Shown here: positions 27,018 to 35,752 of the stretch, piece after piece
Position numbering within the stretch: position 1 is the stretch's first letter
How the letters are laid out: every line of letters begins with the position of its first letter
Notes under the pieces: generated by a model
What the model was told of the DNA's origin: nothing
Databases searched by the model: none
What the model saw: only the letters and a program-made list of their open reading frames with translations
DNA from: Candidatus Poribacteria bacterium
GTDB taxonomy: Bacteria; Poribacteria; WGA-4E; WGA-3G
Assembly (NCBI GenBank): GCA_958295945.1
Contig: OY282386.1
Coordinates: 496,001-560,000, forward strand
Direction of reading: 5' to 3'
DNA length: 64,000 bases
Made by a program: the position numbers and the translations under genes

Positions 27018-27024
27018 CCTATCC

Positions 27025-27074
27025 TTCTTTCTTGAAAGAATATACTTTAGAATATTATACTTTAAAGTATAATA
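27025..27074 (-). promoter_or_regulatory. Perfect palindrome upstream of the DUF234 ATPase
   Basis: 27053-27074 is a perfect 22-bp palindrome (half-site TATTATACTTT), with a second near-palindrome TTCTTTCTTGAAAGAA at 27025-27040 and a direct repeat TATACTTTA (27041 and 27055). The cluster lies just upstream of the minus-strand ATPase start and is a good candidate operator for autoregulation by its winged-helix domain. Confidence 0.5.
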
Positions 27075-27207
27075 TTAATCAAGCAAAAATATTACGTATA
27101 ATATGATTTGCACATATAAGTATTTTATGGTAAATTACTTGACATAGAAATTCATCGGTTAATATGGTCATTATTTTAACTAATTTCTGAGGAGGAGATA
27201 TTCCAAA

Positions 27208-30200
27208 ATGTTTTGGAAATACCAAAAATCAAAGATATTTTCGTCAATACAATTATTCAAAGGTCTCGTTGGATTGTTTGTAATCTTGATGTTGCTAACA
27301 CAGTTGACCCAGTTCACTGAAGCTAAGAAACTCCAATTTGATCGTGATATTCGTCCTATTTTATCTGACAAATGTTATGCATGCCACGGTCCCGATCCAG
27401 CAGTACGGCAAGCAAATCTACGCCTTGATGTTAAGGAAGGGGCTTTTTCTGAACCAAATGGTTACCCCATAATTGTACCAGGTAAACCTGAAGAAAGCGA
27501 ATTGGTTCTGAGAATAACTCATGAAGACATAGATAGACGAATGCCTCCACAGAACTCAAATCGTCAACCAACACAAGAACAGATAGATACATTAATACAG
27601 TGGATTGCAGAAGGTGCGGAATGGGAGGAACATTGGGCATATATTCCGCCGAAACGGGTTGAACTTCCAGAAATAGAAAATCCTGATTGGGTCAAAAATC
27701 CGATTGATCAGTTTATATTATCTAAATTGAACGCAGAAGGACTTGAACCAACTGGAGAAGCAGATAAACGCACACTCATTCGTCGTTTGCATTCTGATTT
27801 AACAGGGTTACTACCTACTCCTGATGAGGTAGATCAGTTCATAAGAGATGAAAGTCCAGATACTTATGAAAATCTCATTAACCGTTTGTTATCTAAACCC
27901 CAGTTCGGTGAACGGATGGCTATCTACTGGCTTGATCTAGTCCGATATGCAGACACAAGTGGTTATCATTCCGATGAAAATGTAAGCGTATGGCCTTACC
28001 GTGATTATGTGATAAAAGCATTCAACGACAATATGCCTTTTAACCAATTTACAATAGAAAATCTGGCAGGGGATCTACTACCAAATGCAACTCCTGAACA
28101 AAAAGTAGCATCTGGATATAATAGGCTAATTCAAACAACTGCTGAGGGGGGTGCACAGGCGAAAGAATATCTCACAATCTATGCTGCTGACAGAGTACGC
28201 ACAACAGCATCTGTTTGGTTAGGGGCAACACTCGGTTGTGCTCAATGCCACGATCATAAATTTGATCCTTTTACAGCTAAAGATTTTTACAGTTTCGCTG
28301 CCTTCTTCGCAGATATTGAGGGGCCCGGAGTATATAGAGGTGGAAGCAAATGGGACCCTGTGGTAATGTTACCGTCTCAAGAGCAACAGGATGAATTAGA
28401 TCAGATTGACGATGAATTAGTAAGGTTGCGAAAAGTCTTTAAGTTGTCATCTCCAGGTTTAAAGGCAGAGCAGACTCAGTGGGAGGAAGAGATACGTTCA
28501 CTTCTCACTTCAACAGAACCTGCAGATTTCGCTTGGGTTGATGATGCACAGTCAAATGGAGGAAGAACTGAAGGCACATGGAAATTTGTTAATAAAACTG
28601 AAGCACCTGTTTTCAGTAAAGAAAAGTCACGAATACAAACTGCTGCACCAGATCAACTTGTTCAACATTCATTCCACAATGCAAATCGGAAGGTAACACT
28701 TGCAGAAGGTGATATTCTGTATGCTTATGTGTGGTTAGATCCTGGAAACACACCTCAAACAATTATGCTTCAATGGAACGATGGTAGTTGGGACCACCGT
28801 GCATTCTGGGGAGAAGACAAAATAGTATATGGAGACATTGGAAGTGATACACCAGCGCATAAACCCATGGGTGAGCTGCCAGAATTGGGAAAATGGGTAC
28901 GTCTTGAAGTTGATCCGGAATTAGTCGGTTTGAAAGCAGGAAGCGTCCTGAATGGATTGGCATTCACACAATTTGGTGGTACTGCCTATTGGGATGTCGC
29001 TGGTATTGAAACGACAGTCGGTGTAGTGACAAGGAATTCTCATGACGGTGCTGTTATTAATGCAATTCAAGTTGATCCGTTTGTCCGAACAACAAACCAA
29101 AGAAAACTGATTGAAGATTACTACCGTCAAATAGCTCCTGCACTTGACGGTATTCGTATACAGATTTCGGATTTAGAAAAACATCGAAATGAGATCAGAT
29201 CAAAAAGTCCATTTTCACTTACAACTGTTTCAGTACAGCCTCGAACAACCCGAATACTTCCGAGAGGCAATTGGTTGGACGATTCTAGTGAAATTGTTGA
29301 TCCGATGGTACCAGAATTTATGGGCGATTTCAATATAAAGAATCGTCGTCCGACACGACTTGATCTCGCAAATTGGGTTGTGTCAAGGAATAATCCTTTG
29401 ACAGCACGTGCTTTTGTCAATCGTCTTTGGGCACTTTACTTTGGCACAGGTATCTCTCGCGTGCTTGATGACCTTGGGGCACAAGGTGAACCGCCAGTCC
29501 ATGCAGAACTCCTTGATTGGTTGGCAGTTGAGTTTATGGAGAATGGATGGAATATTAAGCATATAGTGAAACTGATAGTTTCTTCAAATGCATATCGACA
29601 GTCCTCAAAACCCAATGAGGTACTGCGAGAAATAGACCCATATAATCGTCTTATTGCACGACAATCGCGCTGGAGACTTGATGCGGAAATCGTTCGTGAC
29701 AACGCATTATTGCTAAGTGGACTTCTTGTTTCCAAAATTGGCGGTCCAAGTGTTAGACCTTATCAACCCGTAGGATACTATTCTAACCTTAACTTCCCAA
29801 AACGAAGATATGTTCATGACAAAGGGGAAAGTCAGTATCGTCGCGGACTTTATACGCATTGGCAGCGAACCTTCTTACATCCGAGTATGATGGCATTTGA
29901 CGCACCAAGTAGGCAGGAGTGTACAGCTGAAAGGTCAACATCTAACACTCCAATGCAGGCACTAACATTGTTAAATGATCCGACTTATGTTGAGGCAGCA
30001 CGTGTTCTCGCGGCACGTATAATACGAGAAGGTGGCGGTACTCCTACAGAACGAATCAATTGGGCATATCGACACGCTCTATCAAGGCTACCACAACCGA
30101 AAGAGCTTGAGATTATGACGCAGTTATTTGAGAAACATAAAAGCGAATATACCGAAAATCCAGACGTTGCAAACACATTAGCTGCCATAGGTGAAGCTCC

Positions 30201-30294
30201 CGCAACGCAAGGTGTTGAACAAATCGAATTGGCATCATGGACATCTATCGCACGTGTGATTCTGAATCTACATGAAACGATTACGAGATATTAG
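27208..30294 (+). CDS. Secreted PSCyt1-DUF1549-DUF1553 protein
   Basis: 1028 residues with a strong ribosome site (GAGGAGGAG) and an N-terminal signal anchor (LVGLFVILMLLTQLTQ). Domain order: a cytochrome-c-like PSCyt1 domain with CYACHGPD haem-binding motif (~residues 50-130, KKLQFDRDIRPILSDKCYACHG ... RMPP), DUF1549/PSCyt2 (~160-370, including GCAQCHDHKFDP, a second CxxCH), a middle ~300-residue beta insert resembling a lectin-like domain, and DUF1553/PSD1 (~720-1010, PTRLDLANWVVSRNNPLTARAFVNR ... RQECTAERSTSNTPMQALTLLND). These proteins are hallmark exported proteins of Planctomycetes and Poribacteria, usually paired with DUF1501; function not established. Confidence 0.9.
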   Translation: MFWKYQKSKIFSSIQLFKGLVGLFVILMLLTQLTQFTEAKKLQFDRDIRPILSDKCYACHGPDPAVRQANLRLDVKEGAFSEPNGYPIIVPGKPEESELVLRITHEDIDRRMPPQNSNRQPTQEQIDTLIQWIAEGAEWEEHWAYIPPKRVELPEIENPDWVKNPIDQFILSKLNAEGLEPTGEADKRTLIRRLHSDLTGLLPTPDEVDQFIRDESPDTYENLINRLLSKPQFGERMAIYWLDLVRYADTSGYHSDENVSVWPYRDYVIKAFNDNMPFNQFTIENLAGDLLPNATPEQKVASGYNRLIQTTAEGGAQAKEYLTIYAADRVRTTASVWLGATLGCAQCHDHKFDPFTAKDFYSFAAFFADIEGPGVYRGGSKWDPVVMLPSQEQQDELDQIDDELVRLRKVFKLSSPGLKAEQTQWEEEIRSLLTSTEPADFAWVDDAQSNGGRTEGTWKFVNKTEAPVFSKEKSRIQTAAPDQLVQHSFHNANRKVTLAEGDILYAYVWLDPGNTPQTIMLQWNDGSWDHRAFWGEDKIVYGDIGSDTPAHKPMGELPELGKWVRLEVDPELVGLKAGSVLNGLAFTQFGGTAYWDVAGIETTVGVVTRNSHDGAVINAIQVDPFVRTTNQRKLIEDYYRQIAPALDGIRIQISDLEKHRNEIRSKSPFSLTTVSVQPRTTRILPRGNWLDDSSEIVDPMVPEFMGDFNIKNRRPTRLDLANWVVSRNNPLTARAFVNRLWALYFGTGISRVLDDLGAQGEPPVHAELLDWLAVEFMENGWNIKHIVKLIVSSNAYRQSSKPNEVLREIDPYNRLIARQSRWRLDAEIVRDNALLLSGLLVSKIGGPSVRPYQPVGYYSNLNFPKRRYVHDKGESQYRRGLYTHWQRTFLHPSMMAFDAPSRQECTAERSTSNTPMQALTLLNDPTYVEAARVLAARIIREGGGTPTERINWAYRHALSRLPQPKELEIMTQLFEKHKSEYTENPDVANTLAAIGEAPATQGVEQIELASWTSIARVILNLHETITRY

Positions 30295-30326
30295 ATAGAA
30301 TATCGAAGGAATTACAATCTGGTACT

Positions 30327-30626
30327 ATGAAAAGAGGATTCTTTCAACGGGCACTAAATTTTAAATCATGTCTATTTCGACTAACTCTGGTCATTTCAAT
30401 TATATTATCCACATTACTAGGCAGAGGAGCTGCCCGTTTAGCGGATCAAAGTTATTCTGGCTGGTTCCACTTTTTGACAACTTTATTTGACGGTGGTTCT
30501 ATTCATTATATAAGTGATTTCCAATTAGGCAATTTTCTTGCAGTTTTTATTGGAACTTTTTCAATCATCTGGATGATCTACTTAACCCTTTATTGGATTG
30601 CTATTGGATTTAAATCAAGAGAATAA
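30327..30626 (+). CDS. Small two-span membrane protein
   Basis: 99 residues: basic N-terminus (MKRGFFQRALNFKSC), a first hydrophobic helix (LFRLTLVISIILSTLL), an ~40-residue loop, and a second helix (FLAVFIGTFSIIWMIYLTLYWIAI). I do not recognise a family. It begins 32 nt after the PSCyt1/DUF1553 gene in the same direction, so it may be co-expressed with it. The AAGGA upstream lies 14 nt from the ATG, longer than ideal. Confidence 0.55.
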   Translation: MKRGFFQRALNFKSCLFRLTLVISIILSTLLGRGAARLADQSYSGWFHFLTTLFDGGSIHYISDFQLGNFLAVFIGTFSIIWMIYLTLYWIAIGFKSRE

Positions 30627-30895
30627 ACAATGTATGTCTAAGAATAACAAATTATACTTATTACCCTCTATCAAACTATAATACCTAAAAGCAGATTCTT
30701 TGAGAGTAATTCTCATTAATTTATTGAATCTTCAGTCTCATAGAGACGGGATTTCTACAGAATATGTCATAGAGTCACTCTCTAGAACCTTAATGATGAT
30801 ATGTTTATAGCATTATAGTAAATAACTGTGAAGACCAACAAAGCATAATGTTGTCAGGCAAAGTCGTTACTATAATTTATCTGAAGGAAATTATC

Positions 30896-31258
30896 ATGAA
30901 ATCAAATTCCTTAACATTACCCATTAACTTGGAACAAATTGCCATATTAATTAAAGGTATGCCCCCACAACAACGGAAGAAATTAGTTGCAATGGTACCA
31001 GAATTGGCAATTGATGCACTTATGCAAGAAGAGTCAAAAGATGAAGTTAGTCAAATTATACAAGAATTAAAAGAAGAACTAATTGAAATAGTTGGTGAAA
31101 AACAATTATCCAAAGAAACTTTCTTAGGTGGTTTTACACTTGTTGAATACTTGAAGTTATCTGAAGAAGAACGGAATAATCTCTGGGATCAATGGAGTAG
31201 GTTGCAGATTACTGATCTTGAGGAAATTAAGGTTCATTCGGATGCGTTACCTGCTTGA
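30896..31258 (+). CDS. Small acidic protein, candidate antitoxin of a PIN-like pair
   Basis: 120 residues from ATG 30896, which follows CTGAAGGAAATTATC; a longer frame from 30848 lacks a ribosome site. The protein is helical and acidic (EESKDEVSQIIQELKEELIEIV; LKLSEEERNNLWDQWSRLQITDLEEIKV), with an early segment LPINLEQIAILIKGMPPQQRKKLV. The ending 'EERN.LWD.W' is the kind of tail seen in small antitoxins. It overlaps the downstream PIN-like gene by 17 nt, the typical arrangement of a type II toxin-antitoxin operon with the antitoxin first. No DNA-binding domain is obvious. Family not recognised. Confidence 0.6.
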   Translation: MKSNSLTLPINLEQIAILIKGMPPQQRKKLVAMVPELAIDALMQEESKDEVSQIIQELKEELIEIVGEKQLSKETFLGGFTLVEYLKLSEEERNNLWDQWSRLQITDLEEIKVHSDALPA

Positions 31259-31781
31259 TAAAGTAACTGCAAGACGCATATTGGAAGGAATGTTAAAACT
31301 TGTAGAAAACAAGTGTATTACTGCTGCGGAAACATCTGCACTATACTTTTACCGCAAATCTATTTTTAATGGGATTGAGTTATATATCCTTCCACAAACA
31401 AATAAAGTACTATATCGTTTAGCACACCTTTCGCGTTATACAGAGATAATTCATCGCTTCAATACGGAAACCCAAGTGTTGTATCCTGCTCAATACTATA
31501 AACGGTGGAAAAGACGTATGCAAGAATATGGGTTTACTAATGAGGATTCTGAAGTGCTTGCCATAGCAACATTTGGAACGACTCAAAACAAGGATATCTT
31601 GGGTATGCATGGAGTGGTAACATTTGATAGACCGATGATTAATCAATGGAAAACAAAACATGTTGTAATTAAACAGCGACTGTTTGATATGCAGCGTAAT
31701 CTCATTTCACCATATTGTGCGGTTGCATTACCAATTGTAGAACTTCCTGATTTTTTCGCAAATTTGATTATAGGAAACTAA
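31242..31781 (+). CDS. PIN-like domain protein, candidate toxin
   Basis: 179 residues from ATG 31242, inside the upstream gene (17-nt overlap). It begins MRYLLDKVTARRILEGMLKL, the place where PIN ribonucleases have 'YLLDTNV', with the first acidic residue conserved but K replacing T. Later EDSEVLAIATFGT and GVVTFDRPMINQW correspond to the middle acidic helix and the 'VVT.D..L' strand of PIN domains. PIN toxins cleave RNA with Mg2+. It is about 40 residues longer than a minimal VapC. With the acidic upstream partner this looks like a toxin-antitoxin-type module lying between the DUF1549/1553 gene and its usual DUF1501 partner. Confidence 0.6.
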   Translation: MRYLLDKVTARRILEGMLKLVENKCITAAETSALYFYRKSIFNGIELYILPQTNKVLYRLAHLSRYTEIIHRFNTETQVLYPAQYYKRWKRRMQEYGFTNEDSEVLAIATFGTTQNKDILGMHGVVTFDRPMINQWKTKHVVIKQRLFDMQRNLISPYCAVALPIVELPDFFANLIIGN

Positions 31782-31899
31782 AATCAAAATATATATTTTT
31801 ACTGATGGATAGTATTTAAGTAGGTTGCTGATAATAAGCAAAATCAGGTTCAATCCAAATCTCATTATATTCCATAGTTAAGTTTAAGGAGATTTTAAG

Positions 31900-33339
31900 A
31901 TGTACAATAATATTTCTGAAGAAACCAAACTACGTCTCACAAGACGCACATTTTTAGGCAAAACAGTACGTGGTGTCGGGTCAGTTGCACTTGCTTCTCT
32001 ACTCACACCGTCGTTGGTTGATGCAGCCCCAAAGATTGAACGATGGCAAGGAATCATTACTGAACCACATGTGCAACCAAAAGCAAAATGTGTGATACAT
32101 CTTTGCATGGCTGGAGGACCTTCACATTTAGAGACATTAGACTATAAACCGAAACTTGCAGAAATGCACGGTAAACCGATGCCGCAATCCTACACAAAGG
32201 GACAACCGATTGCGCAGCTGCAAGGTCAAGCAAATGCGTTGAAATGTCTCGGTCCGACACACGAATTTCAAAATTTTGGTGATTCTGGACAGGTGATGAG
32301 TTCTGCATTTCCTCACATTGGCAGCCTTGCAGACGATATATGCATTGTGCGTTCTTTGCGCACAGAACAGATAAATCATGACCCCGCACACACTTTCATG
32401 AACACAGGTACTGCAATTTCAGGTAGACCGAGTATGGGGTCGTGGTTGTTATATGGTCTCGGTAGTGAGAATGAGAACCTCCCTGGCTTTGTTGTTCTTA
32501 TTTCCTCTGGTGGAGGACAAGACCAACCGATCGCAACGCGCCAGTGGCACAGCGGATTTCTACCCGGACAATTCCAAGGCGTTCAGTTCAATTCAAAAGG
32601 TGATCCTGTTCACTATGTCTCAAATCCTGATGGCGTATCTAAAGACCAGCAAAAGGATGTTGTCGGCGCAGTTCAAAGTTTGAACAGCATTCTTGATGAA
32701 ACAGTTGATGATCCAACGATCGCTACACGTATCAATCAATATGAGATGGCATTCCGTATGCAGACAAGTGTGCCTGAATTAACCGATATATCTAAAGAAC
32801 CACAGGAAATCCTTGATATGTATGGAGCAAAACCCGGGGATGGTTCGTATGCATCAAACTGTTTACTTGCACGTAGATTAGCTGAACGGGGAGTGCGTTT
32901 TATTCAACTTTATCATAGAGGATGGGATCATCACGGTGGCATTCAAAACGCAATAAAAACAACTGCTGGGTATGTTGATAAAGCAACTGCAGCTCTCGTC
33001 AATGACTTGAAACAACGAGGAATGTTGGATGAAACCTTGGTTATATGGGGTGGAGAGTTTGGAAGAACTCCGATGGCACAAGGTAGTGGTCGTGACCACC
33101 ACATTAAAGGATTCTCAATGTGGATGGCTGGCGGTGGTGTTCAAGGTGGAATTAGCTACGGTAATACTGACGAACTCGGTTACAATGCTGTTGAAAAGAT
33201 CGTACATGTTCACGACTTCCACGCAACAATGCTACACCTATTAGGCATAGACCATGAAAAACTGACCTATAGGTTCCAAGGTAGAGACTTCCGACTGACA
33301 GATGTACACGGACATGTTGTCAAAGACATTTTAGTATAG
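31900..33339 (+). CDS. DUF1501 family secreted protein (Tat substrate)
   Basis: 479 residues after a good ribosome site (AAGGAG). The N-terminus TRRTFLGKTVRGVGSVALASLL is a twin-arginine signal, so the protein is exported folded. Family landmarks: KCVIHLCMAGGPSHLETLDYKPKL (alkaline-phosphatase-like core start), SAFPHIGSLADDICIVRSL, HTFMNTGTAISGRPSMGSWLLYGLGSENENLPGF and LVIWGGEFGRTPMAQGSGRDHH followed by FSMWMAGGGVQGG. DUF1501 proteins nearly always accompany PSCyt1/DUF1549/DUF1553 proteins and the two probably act together outside the cytoplasm. Here they are 1.6 kb apart, separated by the membrane protein and PIN-like pair. Confidence 0.92.
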   Translation: MYNNISEETKLRLTRRTFLGKTVRGVGSVALASLLTPSLVDAAPKIERWQGIITEPHVQPKAKCVIHLCMAGGPSHLETLDYKPKLAEMHGKPMPQSYTKGQPIAQLQGQANALKCLGPTHEFQNFGDSGQVMSSAFPHIGSLADDICIVRSLRTEQINHDPAHTFMNTGTAISGRPSMGSWLLYGLGSENENLPGFVVLISSGGGQDQPIATRQWHSGFLPGQFQGVQFNSKGDPVHYVSNPDGVSKDQQKDVVGAVQSLNSILDETVDDPTIATRINQYEMAFRMQTSVPELTDISKEPQEILDMYGAKPGDGSYASNCLLARRLAERGVRFIQLYHRGWDHHGGIQNAIKTTAGYVDKATAALVNDLKQRGMLDETLVIWGGEFGRTPMAQGSGRDHHIKGFSMWMAGGGVQGGISYGNTDELGYNAVEKIVHVHDFHATMLHLLGIDHEKLTYRFQGRDFRLTDVHGHVVKDILV

Positions 33340-33375
33340 AATACTTGACATTACCGTCAGTGTAAGATTTCCAAT

Positions 33376-33657
33376 ATGAAGAATAGGACGCTTCAACTTA
33401 AATTCTATACGAAGTCGGATTGTCCACTTTGCGATGAGGCAAAAATAATACTGAAGAACATTCAAGCGAAATTACCGTTCATTACTGTTGAGGAAATTGA
33501 CATTACGAAGAATCTTGGACTGTTTTCAAAATATAAACTGCTAATTCCAGTACTTGAAATGAATGGGAAGCAACTAAGCATGCACCGGATTAAGTCAAGT
33601 CAACTGATTTGGCAGTTAAGATGGTACCGTTTGCGTTGTTACTTTAATAATAAGTGA
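33376..33657 (+). CDS. Glutaredoxin-like (thioredoxin-fold) protein, CPLC motif
   Basis: 93 residues. LKFYTKSDCPLCDEAKIILKNI carries a CPxC redox motif at the start of helix 1 as in glutaredoxin-like DUF836 proteins, followed by VEEIDITKNLGLFSKYKLLIPVLEMNGKQL with the cis-proline (IPVLEMNG) that packs against the active site. The size and order match the family; the C-terminal tail IKSSQLIWQLRWYR is also typical. Probably a cytoplasmic thiol-disulfide oxidoreductase. Its stop overlaps the GTG of the Nudix pseudogene (GTGA), so the two were translationally coupled. Confidence 0.85.
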   Translation: MKNRTLQLKFYTKSDCPLCDEAKIILKNIQAKLPFITVEEIDITKNLGLFSKYKLLIPVLEMNGKQLSMHRIKSSQLIWQLRWYRLRCYFNNK

Positions 33658-34118
33658 GGGAGGATTATTTGAATCCTCCCAAACACATTGTAGCAGTCTC
33701 AGGATTGATAAGCCATCCGAACGGACAAGTCCTACTTATACGAAGTTCACGTCGCGGATGGGAGTTTCCGGGCGGTCAAGTTGAAGAAGGAGAATACCTA
33801 ATAGAAGCTTTGAAACGTGAAATAAAGGAAGAATCAGGTGTCACTGCCTCTATCAGTTCTTTGGTAGGTGTTTATTCAAATATCCGACCTCCATCTAAAG
33901 TAATGTTTGGTTTCTTAGGTGGTTATGTCAGTGGTGAACTTACGACAAGTGATGAAAGTATTGAGACAAATTAGGTAGATCGAGATTCAATTCTCAATAG
34001 AGTTACCAATCTGATCGTTCTCGGTCGCATCAAAGATATGCTTGATTTCAATGGACAGATTATTTATCGTGTATATACAACCAACCCATACAAGATTTAT
34101 CAACAATTTTATCTATAA
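33654..34118 (+). pseudogene. Nudix hydrolase broken by an in-frame TAG
   Basis: The frame encodes a Nudix hydrolase with HPNGQVLLIRSSRRGWEFPGG and the Nudix box GGQVEEGEYLIEALKREIKEESG, metal-binding glutamates intact. At 33972-33974 the frame hits TAG right after DESIETN, but the same frame continues VDRDSILNRV...YRVYTTNPYKIYQQFYL to a TAA at 34116. Nudix proteins normally have a tryptophan ('e..Wv....') at this place, so TGG to TAG (one G-to-A change) is the simplest reading. Without the last ~47 residues the fold would be incomplete. The start may be GTG 33654 (overlapping the previous stop) or TTG 33669, which has GGGAGGA 5 nt upstream. The gene ends 17 nt before an insertion sequence. 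Confidence 0.75.
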
Positions 34119-34134
34119 AATCAGTAGTTTGTAA

Positions 34135-35589
34135 CAATACCTTCGCCAATTATCCTGGGTTAAGATTGGGTTGTGTGTGATGAATAGCACCGATTGAACC
34201 CAGATGTTCAGTGATTTGCTGAATAACAATTGGTTCAGGTTTTTGCGGAAGCATTTTTAATGTTTCATGCACATATTTCAGCCCTCGGTAGCGCGATTTG
34301 AGATCTAATACACTATATTCGGGATTCTGACATCTGTCCTTTTCCATGAGTTTCGCACTGACATGGATCATAAACATTGATAGATTTGCTGCAGTGTTCA
34401 CGGGTTCTTTGTTGACATTCATAGCATCTTGCAATCCCCAATATTGTTTCGCATCCCGGAAGTTGAACTCGATTTGGAAACGAAGGGAATAATAGTCAAT
34501 CATCTTTTCTGCGTCTAATGCTAAATCAGAACTAAACAATAGGATGTGTGATTGCTTTTTTGTTTTCAAGTTTGTCTTGAGGAGGCAAACGACGTTTAGA
34601 AGTTCTGGGAACTTTTGGTTTCGCAGGTGTCCTTGATAGATGTCGGTTCTGATATTTCCATCGGTTTGGATAGAGATGCGATATTTCGGATCAATCTGTT
34701 GTGGGTTGAACCTTTCCCCGTAGAGCCGTGGGCGTCCGGGGCCTTCTTTTTCGTCTGTCGGTTGCCAAAACAGTGCGGCATCCGAGCGAAGTTTTGAGAT
34801 GAGATGGAGATCACATTGTCTTGTCATTTGTCCTCCGTTATTATGTCCAAAATATCCATCAAGCACTAAATACCGGAGTTGGATCGCACCTCCGACTTTT
34901 GACAGTAGCGTTTTGATCATAATTTGAAGTTGTTTCAAAACACCGATAATCACGACATCGGTTTTATCTCGGTTTTTGCTCCCTTTTGGGCGTCCACGCG
35001 GGCGTTTCAAGGGGTCCTTTGGGGTAGCATCTTGTTTGGCAGCTGAAGTCGATGATGTGTCATCTCGGACGATTTGTTCTATAGCCATTGGATAAGAACG
35101 CCGTTCATTGACACTCACTAAGGACACGGCTAAGAATGACAAACTTGGGATCGCTTTGCCATGTGTTGAAGAAAAGAAACGGTCTAAACCAAAAGTCTTT
35201 GAACCCGTTTTGGGCTTGATTGTTTCGTCTCCTACGATGATATATTCGCTTTCACGATCAAGCAGGTGTGTGCGAAAAAACACCCAGAAGAGGGTCGGCC
35301 AAGGCAGCACCGTGTTGAAAAAGCGTTGAAGTGTGCGGTAGCTACCGCCTTTTGATGTCCAACGAGAGATATTTAACATGGTGACCCGTCCTGTCATCGC
35401 AAGCACTGCGAGGACAACACATGATAATTGGCGTCCTGTCGTTGCAGATATATGTGGTGCAAAAACTGCAAAAAGTGCTATAATTACTTGCATGGGCAAT
35501 TGTCCTTTCAAAGTTATTTTATTAATATATTTGCATAACTTTAGGACATTTGCCCAATTTATTCAACAATTTTTTTGGCGAAGGTATTG
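34135..35589 (-). mobile_element. DDE insertion sequence (IS4/IS701-like), 1455 bp
   Basis: The element is bounded by perfect 15-bp inverted repeats, CAATACCTTCGCCAA at 34135-34149 and its reverse complement at 35575-35589. It contains one transposase gene on the minus strand. No direct target duplication is visible at either side, and the sequence to the right is the 3' part of an antitoxin-like gene whose 5' part is absent from the left side, so the insertion was probably accompanied by a deletion or later rearrangement. Confidence 0.75.
34150..35511 (-). CDS. DDE transposase, IS4/IS701-like
   Basis: 453 residues, full length. The DDE catalytic triad can be traced: YIIVGDETIKPKTG (first Asp), LRYLVLDGYFGHNNG (second Asp) and YYSLRFQIEFNFRDAKQYWGL (the 'Y..R..IE..FR..K' signature containing the glutamate). 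A basic linker rich in proline (DPLKRPRGRPKGSKNRDKTD) sits between the first two acids, a common feature of this group. The frame is intact, so the element may still be mobile. The start ATG lies close to the right end of the IS. Confidence 0.88.
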   Translation of the reverse strand: MKGQLPMQVIIALFAVFAPHISATTGRQLSCVVLAVLAMTGRVTMLNISRWTSKGGSYRTLQRFFNTVLPWPTLFWVFFRTHLLDRESEYIIVGDETIKPKTGSKTFGLDRFFSSTHGKAIPSLSFLAVSLVSVNERRSYPMAIEQIVRDDTSSTSAAKQDATPKDPLKRPRGRPKGSKNRDKTDVVIIGVLKQLQIMIKTLLSKVGGAIQLRYLVLDGYFGHNNGGQMTRQCDLHLISKLRSDAALFWQPTDEKEGPGRPRLYGERFNPQQIDPKYRISIQTDGNIRTDIYQGHLRNQKFPELLNVVCLLKTNLKTKKQSHILLFSSDLALDAEKMIDYYSLRFQIEFNFRDAKQYWGLQDAMNVNKEPVNTAANLSMFMIHVSAKLMEKDRCQNPEYSVLDLKSRYRGLKYVHETLKMLPQKPEPIVIQQITEHLGSIGAIHHTQPNLNPG

Positions 35590-35733
35590 GAAGAACAGGA
35601 TTTTATTGCTACTATAATTCTGGAAGGACTTGAGGATGAACGGCGATGGGAAAAATCTTTTGCCGAATCACAAGATCAACTCGCTCAACTTGCTGAAAAA
35701 GTGCGTGCTGATATTAAGGCTGGTCGTGTTTAA
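35587..35733 (+). pseudogene. 3' remnant of a small antitoxin-like gene cut by the IS
   Basis: Directly at the right end of the insertion sequence a frame reads VLEEQDFIATIILEGLEDERRWEKSF then AESQDQLAQLAEKVRADIKAGRV and stops at TAA 35731-35733. The tail 'SQD.L..LAEKV..D..AGR' is characteristic of small antitoxin-like proteins in toxin-antitoxin operons. No start codon or 5' half exists; the IS removed it. The intact downstream gene begins 19 nt later behind its own ribosome site. Confidence 0.5.
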
Positions 35734-35752
35734 AAAATAGAAGGAGGCATAC

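Noticed and set aside
34096-35573. Direct repeat CAACAATTTT at 34101 and 35564 as target duplication of the IS
   Set aside because: The right copy lies inside the inverted repeat and the left copy is part of the Nudix coding sequence; it does not coincide with the element ends and is probably chance.
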